Below are positions 1-8,680 of a DNA stretch of 64,000 bases, in pieces. The DNA is taken from positions 328,501-392,500 of the forward strand of contig NW_026111616.1 of assembly GCF_024679095.1 (NCBI RefSeq). The letters run 5' to 3'. The position numbers and the translations under genes are program-made. This stretch comes from Eriocheir sinensis (taxonomy: Eukaryota; Arthropoda; Malacostraca; Decapoda; Varunidae). The notes under the pieces are model-generated. The model did not search any database. It saw only the letters and a list, made by a program, of their open reading frames with translations, and was not told where the DNA came from. Position 1 is the first letter of the stretch. Each line of letters opens with the position of its first letter.

Positions 1-511
1 CGCGACTGTCTTGGCGGCAGCCTTGCCGTTCCTTAAAATACGGAATCGCCCTGTATTCGAGAATGAAATGTAGCGTTTCGTTTTTAACCAATACGGAACG
101 GCATTTGTTCCGTATTTTGTTATCGGAATGGTCAAGCAGATGCAATTCAGTATCTTAAAATTGTAGTGAGCGCATTTTTCGGTTAATCACAAAACCAGTC
201 CGTAAAATTTGTCAAGGTTCGTCCTAAAATACGTGGAGAATACGAGACGTAACGTCCCTCCCCCCTCCCTCTTGCCTCCACCAGCAGCGTGCTGCGGCTG
301 TCACTCATTGCATGCTCGAGAAATTTTAGGGTTGCCAGCCGTTCCTTTAAATATGGATCCATTCCGTACTGGAGAGTGAGATGTCACATTCCACACTTTT
401 CTGACCTCAGGTGGCAACCCTAGCTGTGCCATTCAACACAAGAGAGAGGCAGCAGGAGTGCGTGCGTGCCGTGCGGCTCCCAAATTTGTGCCAGTCACAG
501 TAAAACGTAAC

Positions 512-600
512 CATGCCCAGAAGTTGTTGTGGTCGTGATTGTAAAATGAGAATATAAATTCCCTGATGGCGGCATTGTTAGCCAATATTTCTGAGCCGAC
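512..600 (+). pseudogene. Possible THAP zinc-finger N-terminal remnant
   Basis: An ATG at 512 opens MPRSCCGRDCK and then meets a stop. One frame over, the sequence continues EYKFPDGG, which fits the Cys-x-Asn ... Lys-Phe-Pro spacing of THAP domains if one frameshift is allowed. THAP domains are C2CH DNA-binding fingers found in P-element-like transposases and host regulators. Only about 25 residues can be followed, so this is a weak call. Confidence 0.22.
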
Positions 601-620
601 AGTCAAGAACGTCCTTCATT

Positions 621-740
621 AGGCGAAGACTGTCGTCACGACAGTCCCTCATTATTCTGAAGTAGTCGGCACCGACGACTGTGCCGATAGGAAACGGTAA
701 AAATTTGAAAAATAGCTCCGACAGTCGTCACGACTGTCGC
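621..740. repeat. Cluster of short palindromes with a GACTGTCG/CGACAGTC core
   Basis: 628-646 is a palindrome with 9-bp arms (GACTGTCGT) and a 1-nt centre. 719-739 has 9-bp arms (CGACAGTCG) around TCA. A third weaker one (GGCAC...GTGCC) lies near 668. The same GACTGTC core occurs at window position 4. They may be transposon-end repeats or protein-binding sites; no function can be assigned. Confidence 0.5.
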
Positions 741-913
741 AAGACTTGACTAGAGTCCCTTGATAGAGAGAGTCTCGACATAGGCGGCACTGTGTATAAG
801 GCTGCTGGGCGCCATTTTTGGCCCTTGGAGCACCGCGCCAACTTTGTACTGAAGTAATAAAAACATAATTTTACCTATTTTGGAAGCGGATTCGGCTGCT
901 TTGTAATGTAACA

Positions 914-1200
914 ATGCCTTGCTGCCTAGCCTTCGGCTGTAGCAACATGCCACAGAGGGGATACAAAGTGTATAATTTAACTGCAAGGCCGCTGAGAAGA
1001 CAGAGGTGTGCTAACAGTCAGTCGTCTTGGGAGGAAACCATCGGTTATGACAGCAAGACACACACACTGCCATTGTGTGTGTCTTGCTGTCATAACCGCC
1101 CTCCCTTTGTACTGTCAATGGAAAATTGGAAATCATTGTGAGAGAGGCACAGCTACGAGGATTGAGACAATCGTTCACATCAGGTCCTGCCATCGAAGCT
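914..1200 (+). pseudogene. Decayed THAP-type zinc-finger sequence
   Basis: The frame from 914 begins MPCCLAFGCSN, which matches the start of THAP domains (Cys-x-Ala-x-Gly-Cys-x-Asn), followed by GYKVYNL and RPLRRQR in the expected spacing. The expected next block reads LTVSRLGRKPS in a different frame (from 1008), like the WLxAIGRKxWKPS part of THAP domains, so a frameshift lies near 1005. A perfect hairpin then interrupts the domain at 1042-1098. Neither frame runs past about 1200. This is probably a dead THAP gene or transposase fragment. Confidence 0.38.
1042..1098. repeat. Perfect 25-bp inverted repeat with 7-nt loop
   Basis: 1042-1066 and 1074-1098 are exact reverse complements (CGGTTATGACAGCAAGACAC plus five further bases) separated by CTGCCAT. 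The hairpin sits inside the decayed THAP sequence. Confidence 0.95.
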
Positions 1201-1899
1201 GATGAGGGAAGGTGTGGCCCTTGTGGCCAAAATTATTGGGTGTGATCTCTCCCACAGGGCTCTAGCTGTTATTACAGACCCACAATGGATATTTCACAGT
1301 CTCATCAAGGCCACAGTCTAAGAGACTGGACGTGTTACGAGAGTTTAATGAACAGAAGCTAGCTTTTGGTGAGCCATACCTGTCTTGGTAAAACTCTAGA
1401 ATCACACCCAACTCACTCTAAAGGTTAACACATTATTTGTTTATATTGTATTTGCTAATCATCACTCTGGTAACCGTTTCCATTATTATTACTCGTTTAT
1501 GAGATTTTAAGATGCGGGGAAATATTACTATTTCAGCGGTGATAGGTTAGGTTACTATTTGCTCATGTGAAGGGTCTTCAGCTAGGAACTCCTCTAGGTT
1601 GGGTTATAAGTGCATCTTTACTTAATAGCCCAATGTATAAGGCTGCACAGTCTTCATTTTCATGGGTACCAATGTCATTATAATATGTTGAAGACGTGTG
1701 CATTTTCCTACAGTATTCTCTAAACCAAGCTATTTTGACCCTCGAGCAAAATGAAATACGTTTACATGGCCTTATTATTTTACTATATTATTATTTTAAT
1801 CAACAATAAGTATTTAAATTAAATTAAATGTTATTGAATTATAATCATTGACTTATCTTCACAATACCTTGGAATCGCACAGAACGTTTATTGTAGCAA

Positions 1900-1956
<57 letters not shown>

Positions 1957-2370
1957 TAGTTGTTAAACGTGAATCTTCCCAAAATGACCACGATCTTCCC
2001 TTTGGCAGTTAGCACAGTACTATAGAACCTTACAGAAAGCATGTACGTTTAAGCACATCATTGTAAGGGTTGCCCGGTGGTGGATGATTCATCCCCTTAG
2101 AAGGGGAACGGTTTCGCACGATTCATGAGGAGATTCGACTCACTGGCTGCAGGGGGGTTGCCACACACTGGTTTTGGAGATACCACTCGGAGATCGACTG
2201 AAGTGTAGGTTGAACTGTACTGTAATTCTAGTTAACAGTCGTAGTTATAAATAAAGCTTGAATTGTAATGTGGACGATAGATATGATGGCTCACAGGAGT
2301 GGGCGCAGAAAAAAAAGGTCGAGGCCGTGGTATATCAGTCACCTTGCTTCTACACATAGGTCTGCATTAT
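1201..2370. other. No gene seen; AT-rich sequence with a (GT)n array
   Basis: Frames here are short and interrupted. The only clear structure is a (GT)n microsatellite at 1902-1955. Sequence near 2240 (ATAAATAAAGCTTG) resembles a polyadenylation signal but no upstream coding exon is evident. Confidence 0.6.
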
Positions 2371-2377
2371 CAAACTC

Positions 2378-2690
2378 TTCGAAGGCTCAGTCCATCCATT
2401 TCGAAAGGCTCGCAGAAGTTGTCGGGGTTTCCAGGGTTGGGTGGTTTCCTGAGCCCGGTGGTAGTTTTGTAAGGCCTCCGCGCTGTGAACGGGAAACCCA
2501 CTCATGAAAACCAACGTAGCTCCATATTAATAACCCTTCGAAGGCTTAGTAGATCAATTTCGAAAGGCTCGCAGAAGTTGTCGGGGTTCCCATGGGTGGT
2601 TTCCTGAGCCCGGCGGTAGTTTTGTAAGGCCTCCGCGCTGTGAACGGGATAAAACACTCGTGACAACTCGACGTAGCTCCTCTCTGACCT
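2378..2690 (+). repeat. Tandem pair of diverged half-arm repeats
   Basis: Two direct copies of about 160 bp (2378-2520 and 2538-2690) share TTTCGAAAGGCTCGCAGAAG, a TTTCCTGAGCCCGG block and GGCCTCCGCGCTGTGAACGG. Their layout resembles a diverged version of the roughly 170-bp half-arm repeat that occurs many times between 4.8 and 28.5 kb. Confidence 0.5.
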
Positions 2691-2744
2691 TAAAAAATAG
2701 TCGTAACAAAAACCTGAAGCGTTTGATAATACAATTCTCAGTCA

Positions 2745-3094
2745 TTTTGCCTCTACACTGATACCCCTAAGCTCTTGTTAACGCGCTCACATAAACCTGA
2801 GAATATTGACCTAGATGGGAACAAACTTACGAACAGACGGTATTTTTCACTGCACATTTGTGATTCAAGTTTATTTTTTTCACTGCTTAAACTTCGCTTT
2901 CCACGCTGTGACACATGAAAACTTTGTTCACTAGGGCAAAATAATATGTTTTCCATGCCTCGCTGAATCCGATATGTTCTGAGCGAAGAAGCGGCCAAAG
3001 CAGTGAATAGACAGGCGAACTTGTAGCGCTCCTGGAAAGGTTAACTTCTGTTTTGTTGATTTGGTTGTTGGATAAAATAAGCTTGTAAAGATAA
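2745..3094 (+). repeat. Left edge of the duplicated unit, shared with 26310-26890
   Basis: 2885-3070 aligns closely with 26695-26880, including TCCGATATGTTCTGAGCGAAG and the stretch GGTTAACTTCTGTTTTGTTG. Weaker similarity extends left to about 2745 (versus about 26310). This marks R1 and R4 as members of the same unit type. No gene is seen in it. Confidence 0.75.
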
Positions 3095-3305
3095 ACAGTA
3101 ATAACCCGCACGTCACACTGGCCCTGTGTCCCGGGGTAATGGTTCTTCCCCGCTGCAGGCTCTGGGGCCAGCGAGATTGTGATGAGCGCGGCTATAACGC
3201 TACCCCATTGTACCTTTATCTTACAAGGCTGAGGGCAAGGCTGAGGGTGAGGGAGTGTCGAGTGATTACCAAACACTCATTTGTAAAGGTTGACTCTGTG
3301 GACAA
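3095..3305 (+). mobile_element. SINE-B 3' body remnant upstream of R1
   Basis: The stretch from GTCACACTGGCCCTGTGTCC onward parallels the body of the tRNA-headed SINE at 53986-54306 (same cytosine-rich block, then GATGAGCGCGG and CTATAACG). The tRNA head is missing. Near-identical remnants precede R3 (15505-15735) and R4 (26880-27112), so it was duplicated with the unit. Confidence 0.6.
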
Positions 3306-3404
3306 TATTAAAGATTCTTGTTGGTGATCTGTAACACCTTCATTCCCGAAGAAATATAACTCTACAACTAAATCATTACCTTTTATTGATATATTTTGAG
3401 GAAA

Positions 3405-3480
3405 GATAACGATAGATAAGTAAGAAGTAGACAGGTAACGATAGATAACGATAGATAACGATAGACAGATGAGATAGAGG
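3405..3480 (+). repeat. GATA/GATAAC tetranucleotide-rich tract
   Basis: Imperfect repeats of CGATAGATAA and GATAGA. It is seen only upstream of R1 among the four units. Confidence 0.8.
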
Positions 3481-3626
3481 ATAGATGAGGAAAATCAAAC
3501 AAAAAAACAAACAGCAGTATGTAGCCTATATGAGGAGATTCAAGGGGGGGGGGAAGTGCCCATACAATATTACCCATTATGCCTTAGATAAATAGACTGA
3601 GTTAATTGTTATCCCTCAGAACGTGA

Positions 3627-3632
3627 TATAAG
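3627..3632 (+). promoter_or_regulatory. TATA-like element upstream of R1
   Basis: TATAAG lies 296 bp before the R1 start. Removing the 112-bp LINE insert at 3769-3880 gives about 184 bp, close to the 159-163 bp seen in R2-R4. Conservation partly reflects duplication and no transcription start is proven. Confidence 0.3.
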
Positions 3633-3768
3633 TGGTAAAATCTCTTCTTTAAGGTGGCTTGGCCGGGCTCCTCATAGTTGCAACACTGAACAAAGATGGC
3701 AGCCTGTGTGTTTACCTCTGTGTGACCTATAGACGTCCTGTTATCGTCGAGAGGATATCCTGTCCCAT

Positions 3769-3880
3769 CTTGCTTTCGGCCACCTCTTTTGTTTCTTTTT
3801 TAGGAGCAGCGAGTAGCGGGCTTTTTTTTATTATTGTTTTCTTTTTTTGTGTGCCCTTTGTTGTAAAAAAAAAAAAAAAA
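3769..3880 (+). mobile_element. 5'-truncated LINE-A 3' end inserted in the R1 leader/promoter
   Basis: The block matches the 3' UTR and poly(A) of the LINE at 17993-21310 (CTTTCGGCCACCTCTTTTG, GGAGCAGCGAGTAGCGGGC, TTATTATTGTTTTC, TTTGTTGT then A-run). R2-R4 read directly from CCTGTCCCATGCT to AACACGTAGG or a close variant, while R1 carries this insert at that point. It therefore post-dates the split of R1 from R2 and lies only about 40 bp before the start codon. Confidence 0.88.
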
Positions 3881-3922
3881 AACACGTAGGCTCGCTTCTC
3901 TTCACACAGAGACACACTCGCC

Positions 3923-4792
3923 ATGGTGCAGACCGGTGTGATTGTCGCTGACTTGCTCGCTCTGGGTGCTGGGGGCGCCCTCAACCCTGCCTCGGCCCAG
4001 CAGCAGGTCTGTGGCGCCCCTGATCAAGTAGTGAGGTACTCTGAAGACGAAGTGATGTTTTCCAGTGCAGAAGGATACAATCTGTGGAGCGCGGGGTACG
4101 TGCAGCCGGGAAGTGATTTTAGAGGGATCAGCGTCAAAGTAAAACAAGGGAATGTTCAACACGTAGCTTGGTTCCCTGCTGACCCTTGCTTCCCTGACAC
4201 AGGAGAGAAGTGGGTGCCGCTGAGAGTGGAGGTAAAGTACTTATACTACAGGAAAACACCGTCGACTCACAATTCATATCCTTATGTATGCTTCGCTCGC
4301 TTCCAGCTGAGCACAAATTACTGCCAATGGACATGTGATAGCCATGGCGTATGTCAGTTAATTGGAAATCTGAGTGTTGTGGCTCATGGGCCCTCATATT
4401 GGAGAAGGAACCATCCAGGAATAACGTGTCTTGCAAATGTGGTGTCGACTCCACAGCCCACCGATGCGTACATCTGCGAGAACCCTCCATTCAGGCCACC
4501 TTCACGCACTATCCCACCTACAACCACCACCCCAACCACGACTACAACCACCCCAACAACGACTACAACAACCACAACCACGACTTCCACCATCCTAACC
4601 ACTACGGAAAAGACATCAACACCCACAACCACAGATCCCTTCCCGTCCCCTGCGTCATCTGCGTCTTCGTCGGTGGTGCTGCTAATAGTGGTGCCGGTGG
4701 TGGCGGTGGTGATATTCCTGGTGATAGTGGTGGTGGTGGTGGTGGTGGTCTGCCGCAGGCGACGAAGACGCAGATCAGCGGCATCACGTTAG
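3923..4792 (+). CDS. R1 exon 1: signal peptide, 8-Cys domain, Thr-rich stalk, TM, poly-Arg (orphan receptor)
   Basis: The exon has its own stop at 4790-4792; the predicted splice donor is after 4787 (CAC|GTTAGT). The start ATG at 3923 has a good context (GCCATGG) and is shared by all four copies. Residues 1-26 are a signal peptide ending ASA|QQ, but residue 10 is Asp where the others have Ala. Residues about 28-190 form a domain with eight Cys shared with R2-R4. A Thr/Pro stalk follows, then a TM segment (LLIVVPVVAVVIFLVI plus eight Val), one Cys and seven Arg. One N-glycosylation site (NLS) is visible. Spliced to 6967-7586 it gives 494 residues. No family is recognised; likely a single-pass plasma-membrane protein. 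Confidence 0.8.
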   Translation: MVQTGVIVADLLALGAGGALNPASAQQQVCGAPDQVVRYSEDEVMFSSAEGYNLWSAGYVQPGSDFRGISVKVKQGNVQHVAWFPADPCFPDTGEKWVPLRVEVKYLYYRKTPSTHNSYPYVCFARFQLSTNYCQWTCDSHGVCQLIGNLSVVAHGPSYWRRNHPGITCLANVVSTPQPTDAYICENPPFRPPSRTIPPTTTTPTTTTTTPTTTTTTTTTTSTILTTTEKTSTPTTTDPFPSPASSASSSVVLLIVVPVVAVVIFLVIVVVVVVVVCRRRRRRRSAASR

Positions 4793-4855
4793 TATTGTGT
4801 CTTTTCCTTGTTGGGATTTTACGTAAGGTCACAGGTCGGTATTCCCTGACGCTTC

Positions 4856-5254
4856 CGCCTCTCACATCAACTATTTCCAAGGGCCGAAAAAGGACATCAA
4901 TCGGGTTACAGTGAGTGTTTTTTAGGTTCATGGCACAGAAGAAGGGTCAGACTACCAGAAGAGTCATAAACTACCCCTGGAAGTGCCCAAAACTCCTACG
5001 AAAGCCTTGTCAAATGTGTGTGCTTGGGTTCCGAAATCCTTAAGAATGACCCTGTCGTAACCCTTTTAATTTCGGCGTCCAAGCACACGTAATAGACAAA
5101 GCTTTCGTATACAGGTGTTTAGGGCATTTCCACGAGTAGTTTTACGGGCTGGCGGCAGCTTGACCCCTCTTCTGTACCATGAAACTAAAGAGAACCTTGC
5201 AAACCCCATTGATCTCCTTTTCGACCTTTGGAAATACAGCTGATGCGAGAGGCG
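4856..5254. repeat. Foldback element in R1 intron: 170-bp inverted arms
   Basis: 4856-5027 read in reverse complement aligns along its whole length with 5079-5254. Shared landmarks are CCAAGCACAC, a CTTTCG block, GGGCA(C/T)TTCCA, TAGTTTTA, CTTCTGT(A/G)CCATGAA, CCTTTGGAAAT and GAGAGGCG. The spacer is 51 bp. Such long inverted arms fit a foldback or MITE-type element or an inverted repeat pair. Confidence 0.75.
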
Positions 5255-5282
5255 AAAACGTCGGAGAAAACCAACCCCTTTA

Positions 5283-5452
5283 CCAAGCACACGTATTTGA
5301 CAAGGGTTTCGAGGGAGTTTTGGGCATTTCCAGGGGAAGTTTTATGACTCAGGTTGTAGTTTGACCTTTCTTCTGTGCCATGAACCTAAAAAGAACGCAT
5401 TGGAACCCCTGCTGACCTCCTTTTTGGCCTTTGGAAATAGTTGATATGGGAA
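5283..5452 (+). repeat. Third half-arm repeat (direct orientation)
   Basis: Begins CCAAGCACACGTATTTGAC and ends at the TTTGGAAATAGTTGATATGG block, so it is another copy of the roughly 170-bp arm. Similar copies lie at 7955-8130, 10264-10430, 12965-13150, 17430-17600, 22745-22930 and 26385-26560. Confidence 0.7.
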
Positions 5453-5678
5453 CCGGGGGCGTCTGAGAACAAAGACCGTAGCACAGCCGGAAATGCGCTG
5501 CTCTCCTGGGGCTTCGAGTCTCAGCTGTCCTATGTAGCTTTGTAGTTATTTATTTTTATTTGACGATCTCTTTGCCGAGGCTGTTTGACCTTTCAAAGCT
5601 TCGATGTGGAAAACTGTATTCCATCCTTCGTCTGTCTTCTTCAAACCTTTCCATGTTCCTTTGTTAAACTATCCCACC

Positions 5679-5686
<8 letters not shown>

Positions 5687-5765
<79 letters not shown>
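5687..5765 (+). repeat. (CT)n microsatellite in R1 intron
   Basis: About 38 CT units. It occupies the same place in the intron as 10651-10770 in R2 and 17834-17876 in R3. Confidence 0.98.
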
Positions 5766-5767
<2 letters not shown>

Positions 5768-6014
5768 AATAACAGCTACATCCTTTTCCTGTGTAACTAA
5801 CTACTTGTATTCTCTCCATCTTCATCACACTTTTCGTTCTCCTGCTTTGTGTATTCAAGTCTAAGGCGCAAAAGACCCTTCGTGTTTTTTCACCTCTTCG
5901 CAAAAAGTCACTCAAGTCTATCTACAGCTTAAAGGCCTTGCTGATGATGTGGTTAATGTGTCTTATGGGTGACAGATCAGGCTGAGTCACCCCCCCACCA
6001 CCACCATTTAACTC

Positions 6015-6215
6015 CTACACTCCCCTCTCGTTCTTGTAATCCGTCAGTTTCCCAATGAATAGTTCAGTGATGCCTCTTACAACTGTCGGCCAATAATTTG
6101 CTTTTTTTGCATTGAATTTCGTTTCCCATGACTGGTTCCATTCGTGAGTCCCGTCTGGATCATCGCGGAGTATTTTTAAGTCTTTCTCAGTTTCCACTTT
6201 CCTCAAGGTCTTCAT
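6015..6215 (-). other. Minus-strand 66-codon open frame conserved in three units (unknown)
   Basis: Encodes MKTLRKVETEKDLKILRDD... with three Trp and a protein-like, non-repetitive composition, ending NERGV. Homologues are at 10977-11224 and 21422-21622, differing by several residue changes (for example FNAKK, FRARK, FKATK) but no stops. It could be a captured exon on the opposite strand of the R intron or a fragment of an unrecognised gene. Conservation is expected from the duplication, so coding status is uncertain. Confidence 0.28.
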
Positions 6216-6265
6216 TTCTGTCCACCATATAATTTACGTAAACCAGGAACATATTATGGGCAACA

Positions 6266-6266
<1 letters not shown>

Positions 6267-6292
<26 letters not shown>
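6267..6292 (+). repeat. (GT)n flanking SINE-A, R1
   Basis: A short GT array adjoining the 3' end of the SINE. Together with 6586-6630 it brackets the element. Confidence 0.95.
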
Positions 6293-6297
<5 letters not shown>

Positions 6298-6560
6298 CAC
6301 CACGGCCTGATCACGAGTTGGACTCGCTGTCGCCAGCAGGTACCCTCCCGACACGAGCAAGTTCATTTTCATTATCGTCGATCTCTGGGCACTGCCAGGA
6401 CCCCACACACCACACACACCCCATCCCCCTTGCTCAAGGGGGGACAGTAACCACTCCTAGTCATCGGAAAGAATCCGGCCAGAGCGGGGCTCGAACCGCC
6501 GCCTGTTTGGCCGTGTAGCCTTGCAGCACGGCGCTCTAACCATTGAGCTACTGGAGCGGT
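6293..6560 (-). mobile_element. SINE-A (tRNA-derived), minus strand, R1 intron
   Basis: Reverse complement starts GCTCCAGTAGCTCAATGG with an A-box-like TAGCTCAATGG and a B-box GGTTCGAGCC, i.e. a tRNA-like head of Ala-type appearance, followed by an unrelated body. It is flanked on both sides by GT arrays. The orthologous copy is at 11315-11571; it is missing in R3. Confidence 0.75.
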
Positions 6561-6578
6561 ATAAGCTAGCGGAGCGGA

Positions 6579-6585
<7 letters not shown>

Positions 6586-6630
<45 letters not shown>
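6586..6630 (+). repeat. (GT)n distal to SINE-A, R1
   Basis: Second GT array next to the SINE head, followed by ATACTAGAAATGA in all three introns. Confidence 0.95.
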
Positions 6631-6631
<1 letters not shown>

Positions 6632-6677
6632 TACTAGAAATGATAAAATACGTATATAAACCTTTTAAAAACTGATC

Positions 6678-6721
6678 ATACTACTACTACTACTACTAAT
6701 ACTACTACTAATACTACTAAG

Positions 6722-6753
<32 letters not shown>

Positions 6754-6828
6754 TTACTACTACTACTACTCCTTTGACCCTGACTACTATTACTACTACT
6801 AGTACTACTACTACTACTTCTACTACTA

Positions 6829-6907
<79 letters not shown>

Positions 6908-6943
6908 CACTTCTACTACTACTACTATTACTATTACTTATTA
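6678..6943 (+). repeat. (TAC)n array before the R1 exon 2 acceptor
   Basis: TAC/TAT triplets fill the last ~270 bp of the intron up to TATAACAACTGATCAACAG. The array is about 185 bp in R2 and 50 bp in R3. It takes the place of a normal polypyrimidine tract. Confidence 0.95.
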
Positions 6944-6966
6944 CTATTATAACAACTGATCAACAG

Positions 6967-7586
6967 TCATGGGGGTCCAGTATCATCACCAGCTTGACCC
7001 ACCCACACCCACACAAGACTATGTCATCGAGAACAACCTGTATGAACCACTCGGAGGCCTCGTAAACCCCACTGGACCCAGGGAAGACCAGCAACAAGTA
7101 TACGTCGTGGAGAACAACCTGTATGAACCTCTCCCTGGACCTGTAAACCCCACCAGAGCCAGGGATGACCAGCAACAAGTATACGTCGTGGAGAACAACC
7201 TGTATGAACCTCTCCCTGGACCTGTAAACCCCACCAGAGCCAGGGAAGACCAGCAACAAGTATACATCGTGGAGAACAACCTGTATGAACCTCTCCCTGG
7301 ACCTGTAAACCCCACCAGAGCCAGGGAAGACCAGCAACAAGTATACATCGTGGAGAACAACCTGTATGAACCTCTCCCTGGACCTGTAAACCCCACCAGA
7401 GCCAGGGATGACCAGCAACAAGTATACGTCGTGGAGAACAACCTGTATGAACCTCTCCCTGGACCTGCCAACCCTGGTGCTACATGGGAACGGCAAGGGA
7501 CGGTAGTAGTGGAGAACGATCTCTATGAACCACTCGGTGTCCCTCGTACCAGCACCACCAGAGGACACACTTTGATAAAAAAGTAA
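6967..7586 (+). CDS. R1 exon 2: cytoplasmic tail with seven YEPL repeats
   Basis: The predicted acceptor is CAACAG|TC at 6966/6967. Joined to exon 1 (phase 1, trailing C) it gives a CTC codon and then MGVQYHHQ, in frame to TAA at 7584-7586. The body is a 27-residue (81-bp) tandem repeat of the form VYVVENNLYEPLPGPVNPT plus an acidic Gln-rich end. Seven NLYEPL/NDLYEPL motifs are present, each a YxxL/YxxPhi tyrosine motif, with a second Tyr seven residues before it in most units. The tail lacks Cys and membrane segments. The YxxL motifs are 27 residues apart, too far for a classical ITAM. It ends LIKK. Poly(A) signal follows within 10 bp. Confidence 0.7.
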
Positions 7587-7593
7587 TGTGTAT

Positions 7594-7599
7594 AATAAA
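7594..7599 (+). terminator. Polyadenylation signal, R1
   Basis: AATAAA eight bases after the stop codon, implying a very short 3' UTR. The same AATAAAGATTCCTATAAT context recurs after R2 and R3. Confidence 0.7.
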
Positions 7600-7604
7600 G
7601 ATTC

Positions 7605-8280
7605 CTATAATTTACCTTGACCATGCTGACTATGAAGCTTCGATACTGTCATGAACCAACTGTATCCGCGTCCTGTTATTAAGTAAGGCTTAAGTAAGTT
7701 TAAGTAAGGTTCCTGAATTCCTGTACTTTTTATAGGAGGGGACAGTGCCGATAAGAAAACTACCACTAGGAGTCTTTTGGTTTGCCGCATAATCTGTTTC
7801 TTGTCCAAAGGCACACAGACGGTCACAAACAGCATCATTACAGCTGATAACACTTGGACAGACGCACAAACTCTTTCCTGGACGCTGGGCAACAAGCACA
7901 CACCGTTCCTTGCCCCACTGCCTTAGGGTCATGTTCGTAAACTTTCAGCGCCAAGCACACACATTTAACAAGGCTTTCAGGGGATTTGTGGGCATTTCCA
8001 GTGGTAGTAGTTTTATGACCTGGTGGTAGTCTGGCAAAGTTCCTGCACCATGAAGGTAAAGAAACACTCAAGATGACGCGTTGAACCTCTTCCTTGGCCT
8101 TTAGAAATGACTGAGGTAAGAGAAGGATGTGTTTGAGAATAGTGACCTTAGTGCACCGGACTGTTACTTAGCCTTGTGTTACAGCGTGTTGCCTGTGTTA
8201 AGTTAAGTCACGGTGTGTTGGTGGCCGTGTTTCTGATTAAGGCAATATATAAAGATTCTAATTGATGGCAACATAAAACT
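7605..8280. other. Downstream block of unit 1, repeated at 12632-13260 and 22413-23040
   Basis: Near-identical in the three units. It includes a half-arm repeat at 7955-8130. Minus-strand frames of 80-98 codons run through it in every unit, but splice signals, recognisable domains and codon-type substitution patterns are not visible, so I do not call a gene. Confidence 0.6.
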
Positions 8281-8521
8281 GTCATTCATGAGCGCTGTAA
8301 TTACAAACCACTATCTTTTATTAACATATTTTAAGGAAGGATTGTATTTCAACCCAATAGATAAGGAAAACACGAAACACAAACAGGAGCTATACAGTCT
8401 GTATGTGGGGTACGCGCTGAGGGTTAGGGGAAGTAACTCGTGAGGGAACCCGTAGTGCCCACACATTAGGTGTTATCCGTTTTGCTTTACATAGAGTGAG
8501 TTATTATTTGGAACAATGTGG

Positions 8522-8527
8522 TATAAG
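8522..8527 (+). promoter_or_regulatory. TATA-like element upstream of R2
   Basis: TATAAG 159 bp before the R2 start, in the context GTGGTATAAGTTG shared with R3 and R4. Confidence 0.3.
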
Positions 8528-8680
8528 TTGTAAAATCTTTAATTAAGGTGGCCGGAGCTCCTCATAGTTGCAACAGTGAACAAAGATGACAGCGTGTGTG
8601 TGCGAGACGTCGTCGATAGGATATCCTGTCCCATGCTGAACACGTAGGCTCGCTTATCCACACACAGAGATACACTCGCC

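Noticed and set aside
6960..7568. Long open frames on the minus strand opposite the YEPL tail exons (also at 11859-12485 and 21872-22255)
   Set aside because: They mirror the 81-bp in-frame repeat. Only the + frame has a proper acceptor, stop next to a poly(A) signal and continuity with exon 1.
6967..7586. Classical ITAM tail
   Set aside because: YxxL motifs are 27 residues apart and position -2 is Asn, so neither ITAM spacing nor the ITIM -2 hydrophobic residue fits; described only as YxxL/YxxPhi motifs.
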